From Calothrix sp. C42_A2020_038 (GTDB taxonomy: Bacteria; Cyanobacteriota; Cyanobacteriia; Cyanobacteriales; Nostocaceae), in contig JACYLQ010000022.1 in the NCBI GenBank assembly GCA_015272395.1, forward strand, positions 248,001 to 312,000: DNA of 64,000 nt, in the 5' to 3' direction. Shown piece after piece: positions 39,084 to 47,165 of the stretch. The notes beneath the pieces were generated by a model. It was not told where the DNA came from, made no database searches, and worked only from the letters and a program-made list of their open reading frames with translations. Position 1 is the first letter of the stretch, and every line of letters starts with the position of its first letter. The position numbers were made by a program, and so were the translations under genes.

Positions 39084-40268
39084 TTATTTAACTTCAAGTG
39101 GAAAAGTTACTGTAAAGGTGGAACCAGACCCAAGTTCTGATTGAACACAAATTTCACCTTGCATTAGTTTGACTAGACGCGCGACAATGGCAAGTCCCAA
39201 TCCTGTACTATCAGTAGGGTGTTGCTTGTGTGGATGTTGCGCGCGTATAAACGGTTCAAAAATACGTGATTGATCTTCAGCCCTAATGCCAATACCAGTA
39301 TCTTTAATCACAATTTGCCATAGGTTATTCTGCAAACGATAAGATTCAATTAGTACATATCCTATATCAGTATAACGAATCGCATTACTCACTAAATTCA
39401 TCAAAATTTGTTGTAGTCGTAGCGAATCTGTTACTACCTGATCAGGTGCATTCTCGCAATTAACTTGCAGCTTTAATCCTTTGTTATCAGCTAGGGGCTG
39501 CATCGTCTCAACCACTGTATTAATCACTACATGTACACTAATAGAGGCAAGGTGTAGCTGCATTGTACCTGTTTCATATCGTGATAACTCAAGTGCATCA
39601 TTGATTAAATGCAGGAGTCTGCGCCCATTAGACAGCACACGTTCAATATGTTCAATACTGGGAGTTGCTTTCAATTGTTCGGAACGCTGTTGACGTAAGA
39701 AAAGTTCTGAGTAACCGATTATAGAATTAAGCGGAGTTTTAAGTTCATGTGCCAGGATATTCATATTTTCCTGACTCGTGCGAACTAATCGCTGTAATTC
39801 TTCAACGGTGAGGCTTAATTGATTTTGCAACTCTTCGAGTTCGTGCAATCTACGTTTAACATAACTTTTAAAGCTTTGAGCAATGGCTTCATCAATAACC
39901 GAATTAATTAAAGATGTAGCTCTAAGTACCTCTTCGACTCGGCTTTGCAGTAGGTCATTACCTAAATTTGCCATAATGCAAGTGCGTAAGAGGTGATATT
40001 CGCGCACAACTTCAGTTGGGTCAAAACCTTGTTCAGCCCTTTCAAGGCCATGTTGGAAGCCAGCTTCTACAATTGTCTTGACATCATTTTCTTGGTTTCT
40101 TGCCAATACCGAGATTAAAGCTTCGAGAATATAAGGAACATCATCTTTAACAGCAGTTGCTGAAAGCTTGTCAGCACTTTTAATACGTTTGTCTTCTACA
40201 ACGGCTTCTACCCACTGTTGCGAAATTACATCTACTCTTTGCGAAAGCAATTGGCTGAAATCTTGCAT
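39084..40268 (-). CDS. Histidine kinase with an RsbRD_N-like sensory domain
   Basis: The 394-residue soluble kinase has an N-terminal helical domain (about 1-130, RVDVISQQWVEAVVEDKRI, EVVREYHLLRTCIMANLG) of the RsbRD_N/RsbU co-antagonist type, a HisKA domain with His174 (ILAHELKTPLNSIIGYSEL) and a HATPase_c domain (NLVSNAIRYTD, KDTGIGIRAEDQSRIFEPF, STGLGLAIVARLV). It lacks TM segments and a receiver domain, and no response regulator is next to it. The RsbRD_N-like domain suggests a cytoplasmic stress or redox input; the ligand is unknown. Confidence 0.88.
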   Translation of the reverse strand: MQDFSQLLSQRVDVISQQWVEAVVEDKRIKSADKLSATAVKDDVPYILEALISVLARNQENDVKTIVEAGFQHGLERAEQGFDPTEVVREYHLLRTCIMANLGNDLLQSRVEEVLRATSLINSVIDEAIAQSFKSYVKRRLHELEELQNQLSLTVEELQRLVRTSQENMNILAHELKTPLNSIIGYSELFLRQQRSEQLKATPSIEHIERVLSNGRRLLHLINDALELSRYETGTMQLHLASISVHVVINTVVETMQPLADNKGLKLQVNCENAPDQVVTDSLRLQQILMNLVSNAIRYTDIGYVLIESYRLQNNLWQIVIKDTGIGIRAEDQSRIFEPFIRAQHPHKQHPTDSTGLGLAIVARLVKLMQGEICVQSELGSGSTFTVTFPLEVK

Positions 40269-40528
40269 GGGTAAGCTTAGAGACTATAGCCGTACAAGTT
40301 TTATATTACCATACCATTCTAATATATACCTTTGGTTAACTTGCAACTTCAAACACAACTATCTAAAAGTGGATATTGAATTATTACGGAGATATATTTT
40401 TACAGATTGAATTTCAGTTGATTGACAATTCGACTTTTTCAATCTAGCTATTGGTATAATTTTTACTATTCTGAACGCTTTATCAAACAGTTAAACTAGC
40501 CCAAACCGATGGCACCACCTTGAATCGA

Positions 40529-40645
40529 ATGATACAGCATCTAATTGCAGAAGCTGCATTGCGTCAAACCAATGCTCAGTTCGCAAAAATACTTGAAAGT
40601 ATAACTGATGAACTACAAATTAATAACTATTTAGATAATAAATAA
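40529..40645 (+). pseudogene. Remnant of a PAS-sensor kinase linker
   Basis: A 38-codon plus-strand frame reads AEAALRQTNAQFAKILESIT followed by DEL and then loses similarity. That is the signature of a coiled-coil linker and PAS-domain start in cyanobacterial sensor kinases (AALRESEAQFRAILESITDA type). Nothing else of such a gene remains nearby, so this looks like debris of a decayed signalling gene. Confidence 0.45.
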
Positions 40646-40666
40646 ATTTATCACTTATATATATCT

Positions 40667-40700
40667 AAATTCCCGACAACTTTTACGAAGTCGGGAATTT
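40667..40700 (-). terminator. Terminator of the CsbD gene
   Basis: AAATTCCCGAC (40667-40677) pairs with GTCGGGAATTT (40690-40700), directly after the CsbD stop. The stem TTCCCGAC/GTCGGGAA is the same as in the terminator at 39046. Confidence 0.75.
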
Positions 40701-40707
40701 AATTAAG

Positions 40708-40896
40708 CTATGCTTTATCTATACCACGCTTTACATTGTCTTTGATATCTTCTTTGGTATTGCGCGCTTCTGCTTCAACTTGCTTGCCTTTACCTTCAAC
40801 TTTATCTGCAGGATCACCAGTTACTTCACCCCAGGCTTCTTGCGCTTTACCTTCAATGTTTTTACCAGCAGCTTTTGCTCTTTCTTCTATACTCAT
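40708..40896 (-). CDS. CsbD-family stress protein
   Basis: The 62-residue, very charged, probably disordered or helical protein has the CsbD pattern: AKNIEGKAQEAWGEVTGDP-like (AAGKNIEGKAQEAWGEVTGD), then DKVEGKGKQVEAEARN. CsbD proteins are stress-induced in many bacteria; their molecular function is unknown. A strong ATAAGGAGTTAAATC ribosome-binding site precedes the ATG, and a terminator follows at once, so it is monocistronic. Confidence 0.9.
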   Translation of the reverse strand: MSIEERAKAAGKNIEGKAQEAWGEVTGDPADKVEGKGKQVEAEARNTKEDIKDNVKRGIDKA

Positions 40897-41573
40897 GATT
40901 TAACTCCTTATAACTGAGCAAGTAATTTTTCACAGATTCAACAAGTTATACGAGAGCTTGTTTGAAAAGTATCAAATAACCTAATCTCTAACCCCTTAAC
41001 TTTTAGGGAAGATGAACAAGAATATAGAAGCTTACTAGAGGGGTTTCATCTATACTCTTAGACTTTTCAAACATTTTCTCAGCTTCTTAAAGCTTTAAAA
41101 ATTAAAACTTGTTATTACTAACTTAAGAAAATAATTTAGCTTTGCCACCTTACAAAAGTGGTAGATAGCAAAAATTTGTATATTCCAAAAGGTTGATTCA
41201 ATTAATTTACACCAATTTGCATGTTGATGGGATACATCTCACGTTTTCTAAGAAACTTCTTTCAGGGTAAGCTTTTTGAGCGATTAACAACTGGGCGTTA
41301 CCAGCAGACCTAGCTTTTTTAGTTTCTTTTATCACTGTTAGGGGGAAGTCCCCCCATGACCCGTTCTACAATATTTTAGATATTACCTGTGTAACTCATG
41401 TACGTGAAATTTGCTGTATGTTCGCTCATATATTTTCAAAAATTCCTCTAATCACGATAATTTCAGAAATAAATTGAATATACCTCTTAGGAATGGTGAA
41501 AATTTTGTCGTGAGCAAGATAATCTCAAAATGTATTCTGTTTGTTAACAATTTTTGTTCAATAACTAACATCA

Positions 41574-41786
41574 ATGTTTATGCTTCTACAAGACAAAGAA
41601 ACTGGAAATTTAGTCGAAGTAAACGATTTACAGGCATTATTAAGCCCTAATGAAGCAACTGTGAAAGTACAAGTTCAAGAAGGTGAAGAAGAGCAAGACC
41701 CAGAAGCATTGAAAAAATCTAATTTAATTTTTCCTTCTGGTGAAAGCTTACCCCGCTGTTGGGTTGATGCCGAATACAGAAAATAA
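41574..41786 (+). CDS. Small conserved cyanobacterial protein
   Basis: The 70-residue acidic protein has a compact beta-rich look: LLQDKETGNLVEVNDLQALL, an acidic loop (EGEEEQDPEALKKS), then LIFPSGESLPRCWVDAEYR. I recall very similar short proteins in other Nostocales but no function. The first ATG is 41574; a second, at 41580, is equally possible. It has no close partner. Confidence 0.65.
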   Translation: MFMLLQDKETGNLVEVNDLQALLSPNEATVKVQVQEGEEEQDPEALKKSNLIFPSGESLPRCWVDAEYRK

Positions 41787-41852
41787 TAATTGCTTCATCG
41801 CCATATAGCAAATTTCAGGCACATGAGGTATACAGATAATATCCAAAATATT

Positions 41853-41883
41853 GTAGAGACGTTTGGGTTTGAGGCGCCTCTAC
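41853..41883. repeat. GTAGAGACG palindromic repeat
   Basis: GTAGAGACG (41853-41861) and CGCCTCTAC (41875-41883) pair at 8 of 9 positions. It is related to the palindromes at 11987, 45977 and 51773. It lies 47 nt from the permease stop and could serve as its terminator. Confidence 0.55.
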
Positions 41884-41930
41884 TTTATCTGAAATAATGT
41901 AAAATCGCTCTATCAAAACAAGCGGTAAAT

Positions 41931-42839
41931 TTATCCCAAAGGTTGTTCGGCGCCACTATTAAGCAATAATCGTAATACCGACAAAGCCAAAATTATTAAA
42001 AACAGTACTAATCCGATTGTGCAAGCGTAGCTTATTTCTAAGTTATTGAATGCTTGTTCGTACAAATAATAAACAATTGTTTTGGAACTATTGCGTGGTC
42101 CTCCTTGAGTCATGATATACACTTCTTCAAAAACTTTTGTAGCAGAAATCGCTGAAATAACAGCCACTAATGCTAAATAAGGACGCATCAAGGGTAAAGT
42201 TATATCCCAGTGTTTACGCACACCATCCGAACCATCAATCGAAGCAGCTTCATATACATCAGCAGGAATTGATTGTAACCCAGCCAAATAAATTACCATA
42301 TAGTAGCCTAAGCCTTTCCACACGGTTACTGCCATAACACTGAAAAGTGCAAATCTAGGACTTGTTAACCAGGGAATACCTTCTTTTGTAATACCTAAAC
42401 CTAGAAGAAATTGATTAATTAAACCTCTTTCTTCGTATAGCCAGTTCCAGGCAATACCAGCAACTACCATCGAAATCACTACTGGTGCGTAATATGCTGC
42501 CCGAAACCAAGTTATACCACGTAGTTTCTGATTTACTAAAATTGCTAGACCAAGAGGCGCCGTTACTAAAATTGGCACTACCACAATTAGGTATAAAATA
42601 GTATTACCTAAAGTTTTCCAAAAAGTAGAATCATTCCATAGACGGATGAAATTTGCCAAACCTATCCACTGGGTTTGTGAACCGCTAATATCTTGAATTT
42701 GGGTAAAAGTTAGGTAAAATGCTTGAATAGCAGGTATAAATACTGTCAGGGCTAGGATGAGTAAAGCAGGTAGTAAAAATAAATAGGGTGTTAATTGCTG
42801 CTGAATAAGAAGTTTATTTTTAATTTTAATAGTTTGCAT
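41931..42839 (-). CDS. Sugar ABC transporter permease (MalF/UgpA type)
   Basis: The 302-residue protein has six TM helices and the EAA loop (EAASIDGSDGVRKHWDITLP) that contacts the ATPase. It resembles carbohydrate-importer permeases such as MalF and UgpA. No second permease, substrate-binding protein or ATPase gene lies nearby, so its partners are encoded elsewhere. The ATG at 42839 abuts a palindromic repeat upstream. Confidence 0.88.
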   Translation of the reverse strand: MQTIKIKNKLLIQQQLTPYLFLLPALLILALTVFIPAIQAFYLTFTQIQDISGSQTQWIGLANFIRLWNDSTFWKTLGNTILYLIVVVPILVTAPLGLAILVNQKLRGITWFRAAYYAPVVISMVVAGIAWNWLYEERGLINQFLLGLGITKEGIPWLTSPRFALFSVMAVTVWKGLGYYMVIYLAGLQSIPADVYEAASIDGSDGVRKHWDITLPLMRPYLALVAVISAISATKVFEEVYIMTQGGPRNSSKTIVYYLYEQAFNNLEISYACTIGLVLFLIILALSVLRLLLNSGAEQPLG

Positions 42840-42875
42840 AGGTTTGGTTATTAGTTATTAAGTGCTGGATAGTGG

Positions 42876-42945
42876 GAGTCTTGATCCCCCCAACCCCCCC
42901 CTTATTAAGGGCTTTCAAGGGGAGTTGGGGGATCACTAAAGACTC
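42876..42945. repeat. GATCCCCCCAAC/GTTGGGGGATC foldback repeat
   Basis: Outer GAGTC/GACTC (42876-42880, 42941-42945) and inner GATCCCCCCAAC (42883-42893)/GTTGGGGGATC (42924-42934) form an imperfect palindrome. This is a familiar dispersed cyanobacterial element. It lies between the divergent permease and DUF3891 genes. Confidence 0.7.
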
Positions 42946-43068
42946 CAAGTAGATAAACTTATCTCTCAAAGATTCATATTTTCGTGCTGTGGGCAGATGA
43001 GTACAGAAGTTTAGCTTTTGCATTATATAAAAGCAAACTCATACTACACTAAAGTTCCAGGTAGATAC

Positions 43069-43821
43069 ATGATAGTTAACCTACATGAAAAGGGTTGGGA
43101 GATAATTTACCACCGTGCCCATGCTTTACTCGCGGCCCAAATTGCTGGACATTGGCACCCAGAACTACGTCCACAACGTTGGTTAGAGACTATCGCAGCA
43201 ATTTCACACCACGATGATTTAGAAAAAGAGTGGGAAGGCAATCACTTGACACCAGCAGGCGCCCCGCGCGATTTTACTTTAGAAAAAGATATTGATTTAG
43301 AGGGATTACAGAAACTGACCAAAAATTCTCGGTATCGCGGACGCTGGGTAGCAATGATTATTTCTATGCATACTAGCTTTTTAAATGAAGGTAGACGCGG
43401 CGAATCTCCTGAGATAGATAAATTTTTAGACGAACAGCTAGAAAACCAAAAACAGTGGTGTAAAGAGTTAAATGTCACTAAAGATGAAGCAGCCAAAGCT
43501 TACGCATTTTTTCAATGGTGCGACCGAATATCACTAATTCTTTGTAACCATGAGATTCCAGAAGGTGCTAGCAGTGTAGAAGATGCAAATGACTTCCGCG
43601 CGCTCGAAATTGCCAAAGATATTGACGGACAGCGCTATGATATACACCAGCATAGCGACGGTAATATCACAGTAACACCTTGGGCGTTTAAAGAAGACAA
43701 ATTTACAGTCAGAGTTGAAGCTTCCTATTTAGACCAACTACAATTTAAAGATAACGACGAACTTGCTTCCGCACTACAAAAGGCGCCAATCAAAACCCTA
43801 GAATGGACTTTTGCTAAATAA
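43069..43821 (+). CDS. DUF3891 family protein
   Basis: The 250-residue soluble protein begins MIVNLHEKGWEIIYHRAHAL, the typical DUF3891 start, and contains ISHHDDLEKEWEG, ISMHTSFLNEGRRG and a later CDRISLILCNHE. The scattered His and Asp residues (HRAHAL, SHHDD, MHTS, CDR) resemble an HD-like metal centre, so a metal-dependent hydrolase is conceivable but unproven. The longest frame starts at a TTG at 43018; the ATG at 43069 is preferred, with AGGTAG upstream. Confidence 0.85.
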   Translation: MIVNLHEKGWEIIYHRAHALLAAQIAGHWHPELRPQRWLETIAAISHHDDLEKEWEGNHLTPAGAPRDFTLEKDIDLEGLQKLTKNSRYRGRWVAMIISMHTSFLNEGRRGESPEIDKFLDEQLENQKQWCKELNVTKDEAAKAYAFFQWCDRISLILCNHEIPEGASSVEDANDFRALEIAKDIDGQRYDIHQHSDGNITVTPWAFKEDKFTVRVEASYLDQLQFKDNDELASALQKAPIKTLEWTFAK

Positions 43822-43837
43822 ATTCTCAATAAATGTA

Positions 43838-43860
43838 GGTTGGGTAAGCATCACCCAACC
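43838..43860 (+). terminator. Hairpin after DUF3891
   Basis: GGTTGGGT (43838-43845) and ACCCAACC (43853-43860) form an 8-bp stem 17 nt past the stop. Confidence 0.6.
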
Positions 43861-44277
43861 CAATATACAATGATTTATAATAATAAATAATTATCTCAAC
43901 AAATACCTTCACCTCACCCAAACTCATCTGGTAAAGGGTTATTAAAATCATCACTCATTCGATACTTTCCACGATTTAAACCTAAAACTTGTTTTTTTGG
44001 TATTTGTTTTGGCTAGGAACACTTTTGCGTTAAAAATTCAAATATGCACCACACCCATCAAATAAGCTTGCCAGCAATCAGTAGTATTTCTATATTGTAC
44101 CATCGCTTAACCACAGTATAATGATAAGTGGTTTTTCTAATTTAGAATTATGACTAATTTTTCTGCACTTCTCGGAGCTTTCGCTATTTTCGCTTATTGT
44201 TGATCTAAAAATATTAGCAATATCAGAGTATTTCTAGGCGATAGCATCATCTAAAATATTAGCAATTATTAACTTTT
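43861..44277. other. Intergenic region, nothing recognised
   Basis: About 420 bp with short repeated phrases (CATCTAAAATATTAGCAATAT-like words occur twice near 44205-44270) but no gene or RNA. Confidence 0.35.
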
Positions 44278-44901
44278 ATGACTCAGCTACAAGCTAAACC
44301 AAAAATATTTACCTTCGATGAATTTATCGATTGGTTACCAGAAAATACAAGCGTGCTGTATGAACTTCACAATGGGAATGTTATTGAAGTGTCACAACCT
44401 ACAGGGGAACATGAAGAAGTAAAAGGATTTCTAGCTCGAAAACTAAGCGTAGAATTAGATAGACTAAATCTACCATATTTTATTCCTAATCAAGCCATAG
44501 TAAAGCCTCCTGAAAAAGAGTCAGGGTATTTTCCCGATGTACTTTTATTAAATCGTCTAAATTTACCCAATGAAAAACGGTGGAGAAAAGAAGCTACTGT
44601 CAGTGATAGTGCATCAATACCCCTAATTATTGAAGTAGTTAGTACTAATTGGCGTGACGATTATCATATAAAATTTGCTGACTATGAAGAAATGGGCATC
44701 CCTGAATACTGGATTGCCGACTATGCTGGATTAGGGGGACGCGATTTTATCGGTACCCCCAAGCAACCTGCTTTTTTTGTGTGCCAACTGATTGAAGGGG
44801 AGTATGTCAAGACTTTATTTAGAGGTAATGATTTAATCGTGTCTCCTACTTTTTCTCAGATCAAACTTACTGCACAACAGATTTTTGATGCAGCTTTGTA
44901 A
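44278..44901 (+). CDS. Uma2-family (DUF820) putative restriction-like endonuclease
   Basis: The 207-residue protein has the Uma2/DUF820 layout, a PD-(D/E)XK fold abundant in cyanobacteria: FTFDEFIDWLPENTSVLYEL at the start, GYFPDVLLLNRLNL with the metal-binding Asp, IPLIIEVVSTNWRDDYHIK giving the E-x-V(S) motif, and the YEEMGIPEYWIADYA helix. Function is unknown; many paralogues exist per genome, some linked to mobile elements. It stands 55 bp upstream of mnmE in the same direction. Confidence 0.88.
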   Translation: MTQLQAKPKIFTFDEFIDWLPENTSVLYELHNGNVIEVSQPTGEHEEVKGFLARKLSVELDRLNLPYFIPNQAIVKPPEKESGYFPDVLLLNRLNLPNEKRWRKEATVSDSASIPLIIEVVSTNWRDDYHIKFADYEEMGIPEYWIADYAGLGGRDFIGTPKQPAFFVCQLIEGEYVKTLFRGNDLIVSPTFSQIKLTAQQIFDAAL

Positions 44902-44956
44902 ATCTTACAATATTAATTTGAGAAATTATGATGAAAATCTAAAATAATTAAGCCAT

Positions 44957-46342
44957 ATGCCTTTCGCTACTACTGGAACCATTGCTGCCATTGCTACCGC
45001 TATTGTGCCACAACAAGGTAGCGTCGGGATAGTACGCGCGTCTGGTTCGGAAGCTATAGATATTGCCAAAAGGCTCTTCCATGCACCAGGTAAACAAGTT
45101 TGGGAAAGTCACCGCATTTTATATGGTTACATTCGTCATCCTCGAACCCTGGAATTAGTAGACGAAGCACTGTTGTTAATCATGAAAGCACCGCGTTCTT
45201 ATACACGTGAGGATGTGGTGGAGTTTCACTGTCATGGAGGAATTATTGCAGTACAGCAGGTGTTACAGTTATGTTTAGAAGCAGGTGCCCGTTTGGCACA
45301 ACCAGGAGAATTTACACTCCGGGCATTTTTAAATGGGCGCCTTGATTTAACGCAAGCTGAAAGTATCGCTGATTTAGTTGGCGCCAAATCACCACAAGCT
45401 GCACAAAGCGCATTAGCTGGAATTACAGGGAAACTTGCTCGACCAATTAAAAAATTGCGTGCAGATTGTTTAGATGTTTTAGCAGAAATTGAAGCACGTA
45501 TCGATTTTGAAGACGATTTACCACCGTTAGATTATGATTTGATCACATCACAAATTCAAACAATTAACTTAGAAATAAATCATATTCTTGCCACCGCAGA
45601 TAAAGGTGAGTTGTTGCGAATGGGTTTAAAAGTTGCGATTGTCGGGCGCCCAAATGTGGGAAAATCAAGCTTACTTAATGCGTGGAGTCGTAGCGATAGA
45701 GCAATTGTCACAGATTTACCTGGAACCACGCGCGATGTGGTCGAATCACAATTAGTTGTAGGTGGTATACCAGTACAGGTATTAGATACTGCTGGAATTC
45801 GGGAAACAGAAGATACTGTAGAGAAAATTGGGGTGGAACGTTCGCGCAAAGCTGCTGAGTCAGCAGACCTAGTGTTATTAACTATTGATGCTTCTCAAGG
45901 TTGGACACCTGATGATGAAGAAATTTATTTGAACGTCAAAGGGCACCCGTTGATTTTGATTATAAATAAAATCGACATTGTAGAGACGTTACATGTAACC
46001 TCTCTACAATATCCAGGTGAAATTAAAAATGTTGTTAAAACAGCAGCAGCAAAAAATCAGGGAATAGAAGCATTGGAAGCAGCGATATTAGAAAAAATTC
46101 ATTCCTGTAAAATTCAAGCAGCAGATTTAGATTTTGCCATCAACCAACGTCAAGGAGCCGCACTGACACAAGCAAAGTCATGCCTAGAACAAGTATTATT
46201 AACTATTGAGCAAGACCTACCCCTTGATTTTTGGAGCATTGACTTGCGTGGTGCCATTTATGCCCTAGGAGAAATTACAGGAGAAGAAGTAACAGAATCA
46301 GTATTAGATAAAATCTTTAGTAAATTCTGTATCGGGAAGTAA
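44957..46342 (+). CDS. mnmE: tRNA uridine-5-carboxymethylaminomethyl(34) synthesis GTPase MnmE
   Basis: The 461-residue GTPase works with MnmG to modify U34 of tRNAs. It has the N-terminal tetrahydrofolate-binding domain ([20 protein letters not shown]), helical domain, the inserted G domain with G1 [10 protein letters not shown]2 GTTRD, G3 DTAG and G4 NKID, and the C-terminal FCIGK with the catalytic Cys. A 34-nt palindromic repeat (45977-46010) lies in frame just after G4 and encodes about 11 residues ([11 protein letters not shown] region) without breaking the frame. This surface loop is variable in the family, so the protein should be functional. Confidence 0.96.
   Translation: MPFATTGTIAAIATAIVPQQGSVGIVRASGSEAIDIAKRLFHAPGKQVWESHRILYGYIRHPRTLELVDEALLLIMKAPRSYTREDVVEFHCHGGIIAVQQVLQLCLEAGARLAQPGEFTLRAFLNGRLDLTQAESIADLVGAKSPQAAQSALAGITGKLARPIKKLRADCLDVLAEIEARIDFEDDLPPLDYDLITSQIQTINLEINHILATADKGELLRMGLKVAIVGRPNVGKSSLLNAWSRSDRAIVTDLPGTTRDVVESQLVVGGIPVQVLDTAGIRETEDTVEKIGVERSRKAAESADLVLLTIDASQGWTPDDEEIYLNVKGHPLILIINKIDIVETLHVTSLQYPGEIKNVVKTAAAKNQGIEALEAAILEKIHSCKIQAADLDFAINQRQGAALTQAKSCLEQVLLTIEQDLPLDFWSIDLRGAIYALGEITGEEVTESVLDKIFSKFCIGK
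45977..46010. repeat. Palindromic repeat embedded in frame in mnmE
   Basis: The 34-nt stretch ATTGTAGAGACGTTACATG... is its own reverse complement except for one base pair (ACG opposite AGG). It belongs to the GTAGAGACGTTACATGTAAC family common in cyanobacterial intergenic DNA, here captured in coding sequence. Confidence 0.75.
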
Positions 46343-46485
46343 ATACATCAATGATTATTGACTATATAGAAAAAGTTATGACAAACTAGTAAATTACCAA
46401 AAAAATAATCATTTTATTAAGTTTTCAAGGAGGAACAGCCAGCGGTATCTGTTCCACTATTTTGCAGCCTTGCTTACCCTCTTTT

Positions 46486-46989
46486 TTACGGAGAGGGGGC
46501 TGAGGGGTGAGGTAAACGATTAAACATGTCCTCAACGATTTGCTTGGCTTTTAAATCCAATGTATTCCAGTCCACTTCTCCTTCTTGATCGATTAAACTA
46601 GTATCTATAGATACTACCTCGTTTTCCAGTGTATAATTCTGGAAACATACTTGATAACATAACTCCCACAAATCGACTTCTTCTCGCTGCTCTTGACGCT
46701 GTAGACACAGATGATATCCTGGATGGGGCATTGGTAGTTTTGCGAGGGTCTGTTTAATCTCCGAAACTCTTTCCGGTGTTGCAGTTTCGAGTTCCTGGAC
46801 TAACCCTGTTACGGTTGCCTTGGTTTCGTCAGTAGTACCAGGAGACCAAACCAACACGTCTTGGTAAGTTCCTTTCCAAGAGGATACGTCAAGTTGTTTA
46901 CGGATATTATCAACGAGACGGATAAATGCTGGTTGCATCAGCATTTCTGCTTGATGCCATATAGTTGAGTCGGTTATTCTTGGTGGCAT
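46486..46989 (-). CDS. Conserved cyanobacterial protein of unknown function
   Basis: The 167-residue soluble, helical protein begins MPPRITDSTIWHQAEMLMQP and contains LDVSSWKGTYQDVLVWSPG and LPMPHPGYHLCLQRQEQ. Three Cys residues occur (HLCLQ, ELCYQVCFQNY). No family or motif is recognised. It converges on mnmE and is divergent from the kinase across 176 bp. The last residues (PHPSAPSP) are encoded by a GGGGCTGAGGGGTGAGG repeat-like patch, which may have extended the C-terminus. Confidence 0.65.
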   Translation of the reverse strand: MPPRITDSTIWHQAEMLMQPAFIRLVDNIRKQLDVSSWKGTYQDVLVWSPGTTDETKATVTGLVQELETATPERVSEIKQTLAKLPMPHPGYHLCLQRQEQREEVDLWELCYQVCFQNYTLENEVVSIDTSLIDQEGEVDWNTLDLKAKQIVEDMFNRLPHPSAPSP

Positions 46990-47165
46990 AGTGATTATGA
47001 TAAATTCTGCTCTTAAAAATTTACAAAGTGCATTTACAAAAATATTTATAAAAAACTTTGGCTTTAAGCGAAATCTTTTCTCGATATAGCGGATTTTGTC
47101 ATCTTACATTTGGAGATATTTATTACCACCTGTTCAAGTCAGGTGTCAACCAGCTTGGAGGATAT

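Noticed and set aside
41411-41650. 79-codon plus-strand frame
   Set aside because: Overlaps the conserved small protein at 41574 in another frame and looks random.
42826-43023. 65-codon minus-strand frame upstream of the permease
   Set aside because: Made largely of the GATCCCCCCAAC foldback repeat.
44278-44901. Uma2 nuclease as evidence of an insertion sequence
   Set aside because: No terminal inverted repeats or target duplication around it, and stand-alone DUF820 genes are common in cyanobacteria.
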